From positions 1-9,729 of the forward strand of contig JABHEX010000276.1 in NCBI GenBank assembly GCA_018676385.1: a stretch of 9,729 nt of DNA, read 5' to 3'. The notes below the pieces were generated by a model. That model was not told where the DNA came from, did not search any database, and worked only from the letters and a program-made list of their open reading frames with translations. The position numbers and the translations under genes are program-made. Positions 1 through 6,075 of the stretch are shown here, one piece after another. How positions within the stretch are numbered: the stretch's first letter is position 1; the number at the start of each line of letters is the position of its first letter. This stretch comes from Akkermansiaceae bacterium (GTDB lineage Bacteria; Verrucomicrobiota; Verrucomicrobiia; Verrucomicrobiales; Akkermansiaceae).

Positions 1-304
1 CACCACGGACGCGCATTTCTGGTAGTCCCGTTTCTAGCGGCATGCGCGTGACGAGGTTTTCGATAGAAGCCTCGATATTTTCAGCGATTGTGCGCAGAAG
101 TTTGGCTTTATCGGCACCGGATGTTTGACGGAGGGTTTGGAATGCGTCGTCAGCTAGTGAAACCGCATGCTGAAGTTCTTTGTCTGTTGCGGCGATATAA
201 TTAGGGTCGAGAGCTTCGTTGTTGGCTGGGTTGCTGCTCTGGCCGGCAGACTCGCTGCCTTGTCCGCGTGATGCGCCGATGATGGATGTTCCTTGGAGTG
301 TCAT
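1..304 (-). CDS. 2-oxoglutarate semialdehyde dehydrogenase (KGSADH-type aldehyde dehydrogenase), N-terminal part
   Basis: This is a partial gene: it starts at an ATG at 304 and runs off the left edge, so only about 101 residues are visible. The translation begins MTLQGTSIIG and contains SSNPANNEALDPNYIAAT, then a helical stretch (LADDAFQTLRQTSGADKAKL, LLRTIAENIEASIENLV) and RMPLETGLPEMRVRG. This is the N-terminal NAD-binding-domain pattern of the aldehyde dehydrogenase superfamily (NPA...L, helices, ETGLP...R), closest to the 2-oxoglutarate semialdehyde / 2,5-dioxopentanoate dehydrogenase branch. That enzyme oxidises 2-oxoglutarate semialdehyde to 2-oxoglutarate in the cytoplasm. The catalytic Cys and Glu lie outside the window. 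The gene follows the epimerase by 13 bp on the same strand, so the two are probably co-transcribed, and this fits the last step of hydroxyproline breakdown. No Shine-Dalgarno sequence is visible. Family confidence is high; the exact substrate is inferred from context and N-terminal resemblance. Confidence 0.85.
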   Translation of the reverse strand, partial: MTLQGTSIIGASRGQGSESAGQSSNPANNEALDPNYIAATDKELQHAVSLADDAFQTLRQTSGADKAKLLRTIAENIEASIENLVTRMPLETGLPEMRVRG

Positions 305-317
305 AATAGTTGATGGG

Positions 318-1286
318 TTAGTTGGCATTGATGCCGTGTTTAAAAGGGTCTGTGTCTTGTATGATAATGGTCGCCTCGCCATTCACGTAGGCGGTGCCGG
401 TGATCATCGGGATTACTTGGCCATTTTCAAGTGGTTTTACGCGCCCTTCGAAAACAGTGTCCAACACGCTGGCCTGCCGCCAGATTTGTTTGGGTGCTAA
501 TTTGCCATCGGCGTGCAGGCAGGCAAGCTTCGCACTCGTTCCCGTGCCGCACGGTGATCGGTCGTAGGCAAGCCCGGGACAGAGTACAAAGCTGCGACTA
601 TCTGAGACACCCCGCGTGGGTTCACCAAAAATTTCGATGTGATCGACCACTGCACCGTCAGAGCCGACGATATTATGATCTACTAATGCTTGGGCTAAGG
701 CATAGCTGAACTGCGTGAGTGATGCTATGTTTTCGATAGAAATATCACCATTGTAGTCCTCAGTTAGGAAAAACCAGTTGCCTCCCCAAGCTACGTCACC
801 AGTGACGGTGCCGTGGCCTGGCACTTTAATGCGGACATTTTTTTGATAGCGGTAGCTTGGCACGTTGGTGACTGTGACACTGCCGTCATCATGCAGTTCG
901 GCAATAACTTCGCCTATGGGAGTTTCAATGCGGTGTTTGCCAGTAGCAATTTTTCCCATATGAGCGAGTGAAGCCGTTACACCAATCGTGCCGTGGATAC
1001 AACTGTTGAGGTATCCTACGTTGTTAAAGAAGATGACCCCGGCGATGCAGTCGGGATTGACGGGCTCGCAAAGTAGGGCGCCGACCATGGCATTGTGACC
1101 ACGCGGCTCGTGTAGGCATGTAGTACGAATCCAATCGTAATCATTACTCATGATGATTCGCCTATCCATCATGCTGCCTTTGTCCAATCCTGAGACCCCA
1201 TTGGGGGTTTCAATGATAACGCGTGTTGGCTCACCGCACGTGTGGGAGTCGATAATCTTTAGGTGATGGAAATCTGTATTGCTCAT
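318..1286 (-). CDS. 4-hydroxyproline 2-epimerase (proline racemase family)
   Basis: The enzyme interconverts trans-4-hydroxy-L-proline and cis-4-hydroxy-D-proline without cofactor, using two cysteines as acid and base. Numbered from the longest possible start (1301), the protein has the family N-terminus IDSHTCGEPTRV at about 18-28, the first catalytic Cys in SCIHGTIG (C101), and the second in DRSPCGTGTSAK (C251). The 150-residue spacing is normal for the family. Having Cys at both sites argues against trans-3-hydroxyproline dehydratase, which lacks the second Cys. The first site reads C-I-H-G rather than the commoner C-G-H-G. I chose the ATG at 1286 (MSNTDFHHLKIIDSH) because family proteins start just before the IDSHT motif; the in-frame ATG at 1301 would add five residues. 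Neither start has a Shine-Dalgarno sequence. The gene lies between the D-amino-acid dehydrogenase and the semialdehyde dehydrogenase of the same pathway, which supports 4-hydroxyproline over proline as substrate. Confidence 0.92.
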   Translation of the reverse strand: MSNTDFHHLKIIDSHTCGEPTRVIIETPNGVSGLDKGSMMDRRIIMSNDYDWIRTTCLHEPRGHNAMVGALLCEPVNPDCIAGVIFFNNVGYLNSCIHGTIGVTASLAHMGKIATGKHRIETPIGEVIAELHDDGSVTVTNVPSYRYQKNVRIKVPGHGTVTGDVAWGGNWFFLTEDYNGDISIENIASLTQFSYALAQALVDHNIVGSDGAVVDHIEIFGEPTRGVSDSRSFVLCPGLAYDRSPCGTGTSAKLACLHADGKLAPKQIWRQASVLDTVFEGRVKPLENGQVIPMITGTAYVNGEATIIIQDTDPFKHGINAN

Positions 1287-1559
1287 AAGCAGATAGGGCA
1301 TATATCATATAGGTCTGGTAAAATAGCTTATGGCACGCCCCTGTATCTGCATACACTTATGAGTTTAGCCAGTGATATACGAGATACTTTTTTTAGCGAT
1401 TGGATAAGCCGCTGATCATTGAGAAGCGATTTGATAATGTTTCAGGTCATGCCATTTTTTGTAACGGATCACATGGGGATGTTTGTTTGTGAAACAAGAC
1501 TCTTGTTCAGTATTATGGTTTTCCATCTAGAGATGGTATCATATGGAAAAGTCGTGGGA
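1287..1559. other. Intergenic region between the dehydrogenase and epimerase genes
   Basis: This non-coding gap of about 270 bp is unusually long for two same-strand genes of one pathway. It holds the overlapping dyads at 1483-1507, suggesting that the epimerase and semialdehyde dehydrogenase genes have their own regulated promoter. Next to the end of the dehydrogenase gene are two nested inverted repeats: TTTTCCAT/ATGGAAAA (1519-1526 and 1543-1550), and CCATCT-AG-AGATGG (1523-1536). They could form a hairpin in the dehydrogenase mRNA, but no T-tract follows on the minus strand, so I do not call a terminator. I could not identify a convincing -35/-10 pair. Confidence 0.5.
1483..1507. promoter_or_regulatory. 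Two overlapping 15-bp dyads, putative operator of the hydroxyproline genes
   Basis: TTGTTT-gtg-AAACAA at 1483-1497 and AACAAGA-c-TCTTGTT at 1493-1507 are both perfect inverted repeats and share the half-site AACAA. Their centres (1490 and 1500) are 10 bp apart, one helical turn, so two regulator dimers would sit on the same DNA face. The site lies about 200 bp upstream of the epimerase start. The repeats are read directly; the operator role and the regulator, not encoded in this window, are inferred. Confidence 0.45.
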
Positions 1560-2810
1560 TTACCCGTAGCGTAGCGGGTCGAGTTTCCGGATGTCAGGTG
1601 TTTGTTTTCCTGTTAGGATAGACGAGATAAGTTTACCTGTCACGGGCCCGAGACTAAATCCCATCATTGAGTGGCCGCTGGCAATGGTGAGGTTAGAATA
1701 CCCCGTGACTCTCCCTATGTATGGTAATCCATCCGGTGAGCATGGGCGCAGTCCCGCCCACGGCTTAACGCTATGGAAGGCCGTGTGATCGTAGGCTGGG
1801 AAATAGTTTTCAATTGATTTAATGATGCCGTTCACTCGGCGCTGGTTCACACTGAGATCATTACCGCAGATCTCCATGGTGCCTGCGAAACGTAATTGGT
1901 CGTCCATCGGGGTGACAGCCACTTTTGCCTCGGCGAGGATAGAGCAGAGCTTTGGCTGTTGGCGAGGTTGACCTAGTGTGAGTGAGTATCCTTTTCCTGC
2001 TTGCATCGGCATACGTAGTCCAAGTGACTTGATGAGCCCAGACGACCAAGCACCGCAGGCGAGCACAATTTCTAATTCCGATGGTGTATTAATTCCTTCC
2101 AGATGAACTGTGGCGTTACTGCCCTTTCTCAGACCAGTGACTTCGGTCTCAGAGACAATCTCAGCGCCCATATTTATAACTTTACTGAGGAGCCCACGCA
2201 TAAATTCAGCAGGGTCCATGTGGCAGTCTTGTTTAAACCAGATACCACCGCGCACAGTCATTTCGATATCGGTATCGAGCTCAGCTAGTCGTTCAGGCCC
2301 ACATACTTCGGCCTCAATACCTAATTCAGCGGCCATGGCAGCTACCTTTGCTTCCTCGTCTAGCGCTTTTTCTGTCAGGCAAAGATTAAGGAGACCTCGC
2401 TCGACGACCTTGACTCCAGTGTCTGAGGCCATTTGCAGAAATTGCCGACGACTTTCCATATTCATATCACGTAACAGCTCTCTACTTTGCACGGTATGTT
2501 TTTGAGTGCAATGCGTCATAAACAGCCTGCACCAGCGGATCAGTTCCATACTTGTACGCGGGCGGATAAAAAATGGCCCCCCTGGATGGGTGAGCATCTT
2601 AAGCCCCTTACTAACCATGCCAGGTGCAGCAAGAGGAATAAAGTGGCTAGGCACAACCATGCCCGCATTGCCGTATGAGCAAGAGACATGCTCAGATTTT
2701 AGGCAGTCGATGATCGTTACCGGTCGCCCCGCTTTGAGCAGGTGGTATGCAGAGCAGAGTCCGATGACACCCGCACCCACGATGAGCACGCTATCTTTAT
2801 TGTATTTCAC
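1560..2810 (-). CDS. FAD-dependent D-amino-acid dehydrogenase, probable cis-4-hydroxy-D-proline dehydrogenase (DadA family)
   Basis: This 416-residue DAO/DadA-family flavoprotein is of typical length. An N-terminal Rossmann FAD site reads VLIVGAGVIGLCSAYHL (GxGxxG at residues 12-17), with an acidic end to the second strand (VTIIDC, 31-36). SYGNAGMVVPSH (45-56) is a DadA hallmark, and the C-terminal FAD motif is WAGLRPCSPDGLPYIGR (351-367) followed by TIASGHSMMGFSLGP (375-389). The family oxidises D-amino acids to imino acids, passing electrons to the respiratory chain. Next to the epimerase, the expected substrate is cis-4-hydroxy-D-proline, giving 1-pyrroline-4-hydroxy-2-carboxylate. The start is GTG at 2810; an in-frame stop lies four codons upstream, so no longer reading is possible, and no Shine-Dalgarno sequence is seen. 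A general D-amino-acid dehydrogenase is the alternative; the substrate rests on context. Confidence 0.9.
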   Translation of the reverse strand: MKYNKDSVLIVGAGVIGLCSAYHLLKAGRPVTIIDCLKSEHVSCSYGNAGMVVPSHFIPLAAPGMVSKGLKMLTHPGGPFFIRPRTSMELIRWCRLFMTHCTQKHTVQSRELLRDMNMESRRQFLQMASDTGVKVVERGLLNLCLTEKALDEEAKVAAMAAELGIEAEVCGPERLAELDTDIEMTVRGGIWFKQDCHMDPAEFMRGLLSKVINMGAEIVSETEVTGLRKGSNATVHLEGINTPSELEIVLACGAWSSGLIKSLGLRMPMQAGKGYSLTLGQPRQQPKLCSILAEAKVAVTPMDDQLRFAGTMEICGNDLSVNQRRVNGIIKSIENYFPAYDHTAFHSVKPWAGLRPCSPDGLPYIGRVTGYSNLTIASGHSMMGFSLGPVTGKLISSILTGKQTPDIRKLDPLRYG

Positions 2811-2980
2811 GACAGAAACTTATCATTAGTGTCTAGTGAAGGTTTTGAGTTTTCTCCTGCAAATCGTCACAACGGGATCAAATGATAAACCTAACTAAAT
2901 GACAAACATAAGATATTGATCCTTTTGATAAAAACTGTTAAATAAAGCGTAATATACATACGTATATATCAACTAAATTT
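2811..2980. other. Divergent intergenic region between the dehydrogenase and FHA genes
   Basis: This 170-bp AT-rich region must hold promoters for both divergent genes. It contains an inverted repeat GGATCAA (2875-2881) / TTGATCC (2916-2922) with arm centres 41 bp apart, a short dyad ATCA-AA-TGAT (2878-2887), and the palindrome ATACGTAT (2958-2965) close to the FHA start. TTGATA at 2925-2930 resembles a -35 box for the FHA gene, but no good -10 box sits at the right distance. The 1483-1507 dyad sequence is not repeated here. Function is inferred. Confidence 0.35.
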
Positions 2981-3298
2981 ATGCCCAGAATAACCATCAC
3001 TGAACCGGGAAAAGATAGCCAAGCCTACCAATTTGACCTCAAACGCACGAAGCTGCTCGTTGGCCGCAGCAGTCGCAATGACATCCCCATTTCACACCGG
3101 TCCGTCTCGAAGGTGCATTGTCTAATTGAGCGCCGCGAGGCAGGCTACGTAATGTTTAATAATGGTGCTACTAATGGGATCAAACATAATGGAGCGCGAG
3201 TTTCTGATGTGATGTTGGCCCATGGTACGGAGTTGGAGATAGGTGACGTGCTTTTGGCTTTCTCATTGACGGATGAGGAGAGTGATACACTGGCTTGA
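2981..3298 (+). CDS. Small stand-alone FHA-domain protein
   Basis: The 105 residues are almost entirely one forkhead-associated domain, a phosphothreonine-binding module. The hallmark residues are present: GRS in LLVGRSSRNDIPI (G28, R29, S30), SKVH (S43 and H46), and NNGATNG (N61, T64, N65, G66), then LAHGTELEIGDVLLAF (79-94) as the last strands. A short acidic tail follows. There is no signal peptide or membrane segment, so it should be cytoplasmic. Proteins of this kind dock onto Ser/Thr-kinase-phosphorylated partners, but no kinase or phosphatase is in the window and the partner is unknown. The ATG follows CAACTAAATTT with no Shine-Dalgarno sequence. The gene is divergent from the hydroxyproline cluster and separated from the fasciclin gene by a hairpin and a promoter, so it is probably its own unit. 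Confidence 0.88.
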   Translation: MPRITITEPGKDSQAYQFDLKRTKLLVGRSSRNDIPISHRSVSKVHCLIERREAGYVMFNNGATNGIKHNGARVSDVMLAHGTELEIGDVLLAFSLTDEESDTLA

Positions 3299-3319
3299 TG
3301 CTTATTTACGAGGGGCTTA

Positions 3320-3344
3320 AAGCCAATGGATTCTCCATAGGCTT
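3320..3344 (+). terminator. Stem-loop after the FHA gene, possible weak terminator
   Basis: Starting 22 bp after the FHA stop codon, AAGCC-A-ATGGA, loop TTC, TCCAT-A-GGCTT forms an 11-position stem with one A/A mismatch. No T-tract follows, so it is at best a weak or factor-assisted terminator, or an mRNA 3'-end stabiliser. Confidence 0.35.
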
Positions 3345-3450
3345 GGAGATCGGTGTCTGATTATCCATTGGTCAGTAAGGATTACTGAACTGCGAGAAGT
3401 GTTGTTCTTTGGCGCTGCAGATAAGCTGGATCTGTGAAAAAACTAAATTA

Positions 3451-3483
3451 TTTGAATCTAATTTAATTATCCAGACGAACGCT
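3451..3483 (+). promoter_or_regulatory. Putative ECF-sigma promoter of the three-domain fasciclin gene
   Basis: TTTGAATCT (3451-3459), ATTT, then GACGAA (3474-3479) and CT. GAATCT and GACGAA are 14 bp apart, so GAATCT to CGAA is 16 bp, the usual ECF -35/-10 spacing. The element aligns without gaps to 5384-5416 upstream of the second fasciclin gene (23 of 33 positions identical), although surrounding DNA is not similar. A start site about 6-8 bp after the -10 would give a leader of about 45 nt. Recognition by the sigma factor encoded at 6076-6663 is inferred. Confidence 0.6.
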
Positions 3484-3532
3484 ATTGTGTATCCCAATGT
3501 GCAAACTACTAACCACCACGCAAATAAACGTC

Positions 3533-5227
3533 ATGAAATTATTCACCAACGCGCCACAAATACTCCTAGGCATTTTATGCCCTATCATATTCATAGGGGA
3601 AACTCGAGCAGCCAATCCCGCTGAAGCCAAAACCATCGGTCGCGTTGTGCGCGAGCGATCGGACCTATCAAATTTTCTCAAGCTACTTGAAAAAACGGAA
3701 ATTGGGTCACAGCTTTCTGAGCGAACTTCGATAAGGCGAACAGTATTTGCACCGACAAATGCTGCATTTGAAAAGCTCTCCAAAGAATCGGTCAAAACAT
3801 TACTGGATCCCAGAAATGGCGACCGACTCGAAGAGGTATTCGGGTTTCATGTGGTCGGAAAATCGATTCCCATTATAGGCTTGGAAAAATATGCTGCGTT
3901 GCGAATGGCAACGGGCCAATTTCTCTCAGTCAATTACAAGGCGGGAAATATAGGAGCTGCAAAATTTACGGGTGAAGTGATTCCATGTTCAAATGGTAAC
4001 ATATACCTAATTGACACTGTTCTTACTCCCACAACGGACGACCTCTTCCAGCGGTTGCAGAAAGATGGACGTTTTACCATTTTTACCAAAGCCATTACGG
4101 CTAGCCGGCAAGGCAAGCTGTTTCAGAACATGCACGGTCTTTATACAGCATTCGCGCCTACTGATGAGGCATTTAAAAAACTACCGCCTGCGTTTCTTGA
4201 GTCTCTCTTCCTGCCAGAGAATGACGAACGGCTAGAGGATATTATTAAACATCACATTGTAGATCGTATTCGTGCTGCTGGGAATATACCAAATTATCTG
4301 AGCCTTGGTGTCTCAGATGTGACACCGATTTCGGCTTTTGGTCAGCAGATCAACTTTAAAATGACTTCTGCTGGTCCTACTGTAGACAAAGCTAAGGTTT
4401 TGGAGGCAGATATTCCGTGTGCTAATGGTATCATACATGTAATTGACTCAGTGATTCCACCAGTTGAGTCAAGCCTTCTGGACTTACTGCGTAAAGATGA
4501 TCGCTACACAACCTTGGTCACATTGCTCGAGACAACCGGGCTCGACCTGCCAGTTGCTTCATCATCACAATTTACTATATTTGCCCCGATTAATGATGCG
4601 TGGAAAATAGAACCGTATGCATCGCTGGCAGCAAACCCTAATGGCGAGAATAGAGAAAAGCTTTATGGCATTCTTGCACGTCACGTCATCACAGGTAAGC
4701 ACGTGAGTGAAAATTGCAGGCCCTATAATAAACTCCGCACTATTCATGGTGCGCCTATCTATCTCACCCGTATGGGAACCGATTCTAAAATCAGTGACAT
4801 TAAGATCACTGACACGGATGAAGAAGCATTTAATGGTCTGATCAATGCAATTGGAGCTGTGATACCAGATCCGATGGAGCTTCCCGAAGGTGATATCAGC
4901 ACCGTCGATGCAATTAAGTTTGTCCAAGACACTTTGATCAAAGCAGCACCAATGTATGGCAAAGGGGATTATGAAAGCTGCTGGAGATTCTACACTGCAC
5001 GTGGTTATGAATTTCTTTCCAAGTATTCTAAGTTCCTGAGCAGCTCAACACGATCAAATATTGAATCTGCAATCAGGGACGATCAACCTCTATTCCAGTT
5101 TGCTGCAGATGCATGGACATCAAGAAATGCTTTCCGTGATGCTTTGCGTGCTCTTGAGCAGCGTGAAGACCGAATCCAGGATAGCTATTTGATGCAATCG
5201 CCAAACAACACACGCTTTGGCAGATAG
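3533..5227 (+). CDS. Secreted protein with three FAS1 (fasciclin) domains and an uncharacterised C-terminal domain
   Basis: FAS1 domains are extracellular adhesion modules. I chose the ATG at 3533 because it gives a clean signal peptide (MKLFTN..., hydrophobic QILLGILCPIIFIG, cleavage near TRA/ANPAE); an in-frame ATG at 3485 would bury it and lie too close to the promoter. Numbered from that longer start, three FAS1 repeats follow: about 49-182 (FAPTNAAFEKL at 88-98, NGNIYLIDTVLTP at 170-182), 184-326 (FAPTDEAFKKL at 223-233, NGIIHVIDSVIPP at 314-326) and 327-465 (FAPINDAWKI at 366-375, NGLINAIGAVIPDP at 450-463). The third is degenerate: its H2 motif has Gly where the others have Asp. Residues 466-580 form a helical, aromatic- and charge-rich domain (DYESCWRFYTARGYEF) that I do not recognise. 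No lipobox, LPXTG-type motif or C-terminal anchor is seen. It shares its promoter element with the next fasciclin gene. Confidence 0.88.
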   Translation: MKLFTNAPQILLGILCPIIFIGETRAANPAEAKTIGRVVRERSDLSNFLKLLEKTEIGSQLSERTSIRRTVFAPTNAAFEKLSKESVKTLLDPRNGDRLEEVFGFHVVGKSIPIIGLEKYAALRMATGQFLSVNYKAGNIGAAKFTGEVIPCSNGNIYLIDTVLTPTTDDLFQRLQKDGRFTIFTKAITASRQGKLFQNMHGLYTAFAPTDEAFKKLPPAFLESLFLPENDERLEDIIKHHIVDRIRAAGNIPNYLSLGVSDVTPISAFGQQINFKMTSAGPTVDKAKVLEADIPCANGIIHVIDSVIPPVESSLLDLLRKDDRYTTLVTLLETTGLDLPVASSSQFTIFAPINDAWKIEPYASLAANPNGENREKLYGILARHVITGKHVSENCRPYNKLRTIHGAPIYLTRMGTDSKISDIKITDTDEEAFNGLINAIGAVIPDPMELPEGDISTVDAIKFVQDTLIKAAPMYGKGDYESCWRFYTARGYEFLSKYSKFLSSSTRSNIESAIRDDQPLFQFAADAWTSRNAFRDALRALEQREDRIQDSYLMQSPNNTRFGR

Positions 5228-5271
5228 ATGCATTTTTAGGGTGTTAAGTTTATCAAATACCCAACCTATCT

Positions 5272-5313
5272 TTCTCTTCCTCCTGTTATGGGAGGAGGAG
5301 AATTTTGTTATTT
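5272..5313 (+). terminator. Rho-independent terminator after the three-domain fasciclin gene
   Basis: The stem TTCTCTTCCTCC (5272-5283) pairs with GGAGGAGGAGAA (5291-5302): 12 bp with one U-G wobble and a 7-nt loop, TGTTATG. It is followed at once by TTTTGTTATTT. It lies 45 bp after the stop codon and should isolate this gene from the next fasciclin gene, which has its own promoter. Confidence 0.82.
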
Positions 5314-5383
5314 GAGCAAACTAAATTAGCGATGAAATAAGAATTCCGCTACACGATTAAAAAAATAAAAAAGAATGATATTT

Positions 5384-5416
5384 TTTGAATCTGATTTCAG
5401 CAAAGGGACGAATACT
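5384..5416 (+). promoter_or_regulatory. Putative ECF-sigma promoter of the single-domain fasciclin gene
   Basis: This is the second copy of the element at 3451-3483: TTTGAATCT (5384-5392), ATTT, GACGAA (5407-5412) and CT, with the same 14-bp gap. A start near 5418-5420 would give a leader of about 67 nt. That leader carries a small hairpin (CAAAC-ggg-GTTTG, 5429-5441) and the ACTA repeat. The conserved blocks and spacing are directly visible; the sigma assignment is inferred. Confidence 0.62.
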
Positions 5417-5450
5417 CATATGTAAGCTCAAACGGGGTTTGCACTAACCA

Positions 5451-5474
5451 ACTAACTAACTAACTAACTAACTA
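5451..5474 (+). repeat. Tetranucleotide repeat (ACTA)6 in the fasciclin leader
   Basis: Six perfect ACTA units end 11 bp before the ATG at 5486, preceded by the related ACTAACCA (5443-5450). The same 8-mer ACTAACCA occurs at 3508-3515 in the leader of the other fasciclin gene. The repeat has no G and carries stop codons in all three frames, so it must act, if at all, as untranslated leader: an unstructured ribosome landing zone, or a slippage-prone tract changing leader length. Confidence 0.9.
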
Positions 5475-5485
5475 AGAACAAAATT

Positions 5486-5983
5486 ATGAAAGCAATTATC
5501 ACATCCATCATCTTCGGCTTGGCCGCACTTGCAACTCCTGCCAGTGCAGAAAGTAAGCAGGCCCCGAAAGACATCGTTGATACCGCCGTAGCCGCGGGCT
5601 CCTTCAATACTCTTGCTGCCGCCCTCAAAGCAGCTGGCCTAATTGACACCATGAAAGGTGCGGGGCCATTTACCGTGTTTGCTCCAACAGACGCAGCATT
5701 TGCTAAATTACCAAAAGGCACTGTGGAATCACTTCTCAAGCCAGAAAACAAGAGTAAGCTCATCGACATTCTCACCTACCACGTTGTGTCAGGTAAAGTC
5801 ATGGCCAAGCAAGCTGTTACCCTGACAAAGGCACCTGCACTTAACAAGAAGGACATCAAACTCGCAGTTAAAGGTGGAGCACTGGTCTTAAATGATTCAG
5901 CTAAAGTTGTAACGGCAGACATCAATTGCACGAACGGAGTCATTCATGTAATCGATAACGTTATTCTTCCTCCTTCCAAGTAA
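5486..5983 (+). CDS. Secreted single-FAS1 (fasciclin) domain protein, MPT70-like
   Basis: The 165-residue protein has a signal peptide at 1-21 (MKAIITSIIFGLAALA..., cleavage after ASA) and one complete FAS1 domain (about 27-162). The H1 motif is FTVFAPTDAAFAKLP (62-76), the central YH pair is Y98-H99 in DILTYHVVSGKV, and the H2 motif is NGVIHVIDNVILPPS (150-164). The size and layout match bacterial secreted fasciclins such as mycobacterial MPT70 and rhizobial Nex18-type proteins, thought to act in adhesion or the cell envelope. No anchor is seen, so it should be periplasmic or released. The domain is a clean consensus, unlike those of the neighbouring three-domain protein. It has its own ECF-like promoter and ends before tandem hairpins that separate it from the sigma gene. 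The ATG is preceded by an A-rich leader without a Shine-Dalgarno sequence. Confidence 0.93.
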   Translation: MKAIITSIIFGLAALATPASAESKQAPKDIVDTAVAAGSFNTLAAALKAAGLIDTMKGAGPFTVFAPTDAAFAKLPKGTVESLLKPENKSKLIDILTYHVVSGKVMAKQAVTLTKAPALNKKDIKLAVKGGALVLNDSAKVVTADINCTNGVIHVIDNVILPPSK

Positions 5984-6005
5984 CAACCTGTAATTATAAG
6001 CCAAT

Positions 6006-6067
6006 CTCCTAATGTTGGTGCTAAATCCAACATTAGGGGTTGACATTTTTCAACCAAAGTTTTTTTT
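6006..6067 (+). terminator. Tandem-hairpin terminator/attenuator between fasciclin and sigma genes
   Basis: Hairpin 1: CCTAATGTTGG (6008-6018), loop TGCTAAAT, CCAACATTAGG (6027-6037), an 11-bp perfect stem extendable by a U-G and a C-G pair (6006-6039). Hairpin 2: GGTTGA (6038-6043), loop CATTTT, TCAACC (6050-6055), followed by AAAG and eight Ts (6060-6067). The two hairpins compete for G6038 and G6039 if hairpin 1 is extended. This should stop most fasciclin transcripts and let a fraction read into the sigma/anti-sigma genes. The structure is seen; the attenuation role is inferred. Confidence 0.78.
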
Positions 6068-6075
6068 CATCGTCC

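Noticed and set aside
431..709. Plus-strand open frames inside the epimerase and dehydrogenase genes (for example 219-500, 431-709, 2110-2505, 2506-2829)
   Set aside because: They lie antisense to well-supported enzymes and show no recognisable protein features.
1519..1550. Nested inverted repeats as a terminator of the dehydrogenase gene
   Set aside because: No T-tract follows on the minus strand; recorded only as intergenic structure.
3485..3532. Upstream in-frame ATG extending the three-domain fasciclin by 16 residues
   Set aside because: It lies 6 bp after the -10-like element and would place a polar stretch before the signal peptide; the ATG at 3533 gives a normal signal sequence.
4565..4962. 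Minus-strand open frames inside the three-domain fasciclin gene
   Set aside because: They are shadows of the FAS1 coding frame with no signal or domain of their own.
5443..5474. ACTA repeats as a CRISPR array or mobile-element remnant
   Set aside because: Units are 4 bp and tandem without spacers; this is a simple sequence repeat with no associated genes.
6040..6068. Perfect TTGACA (-35 consensus) at 6040-6045, possible promoter for the sigma gene
   Set aside because: No -10-like sequence at 16-18 bp (the region is the T-tract), and TTGACA is part of the second terminator hairpin.
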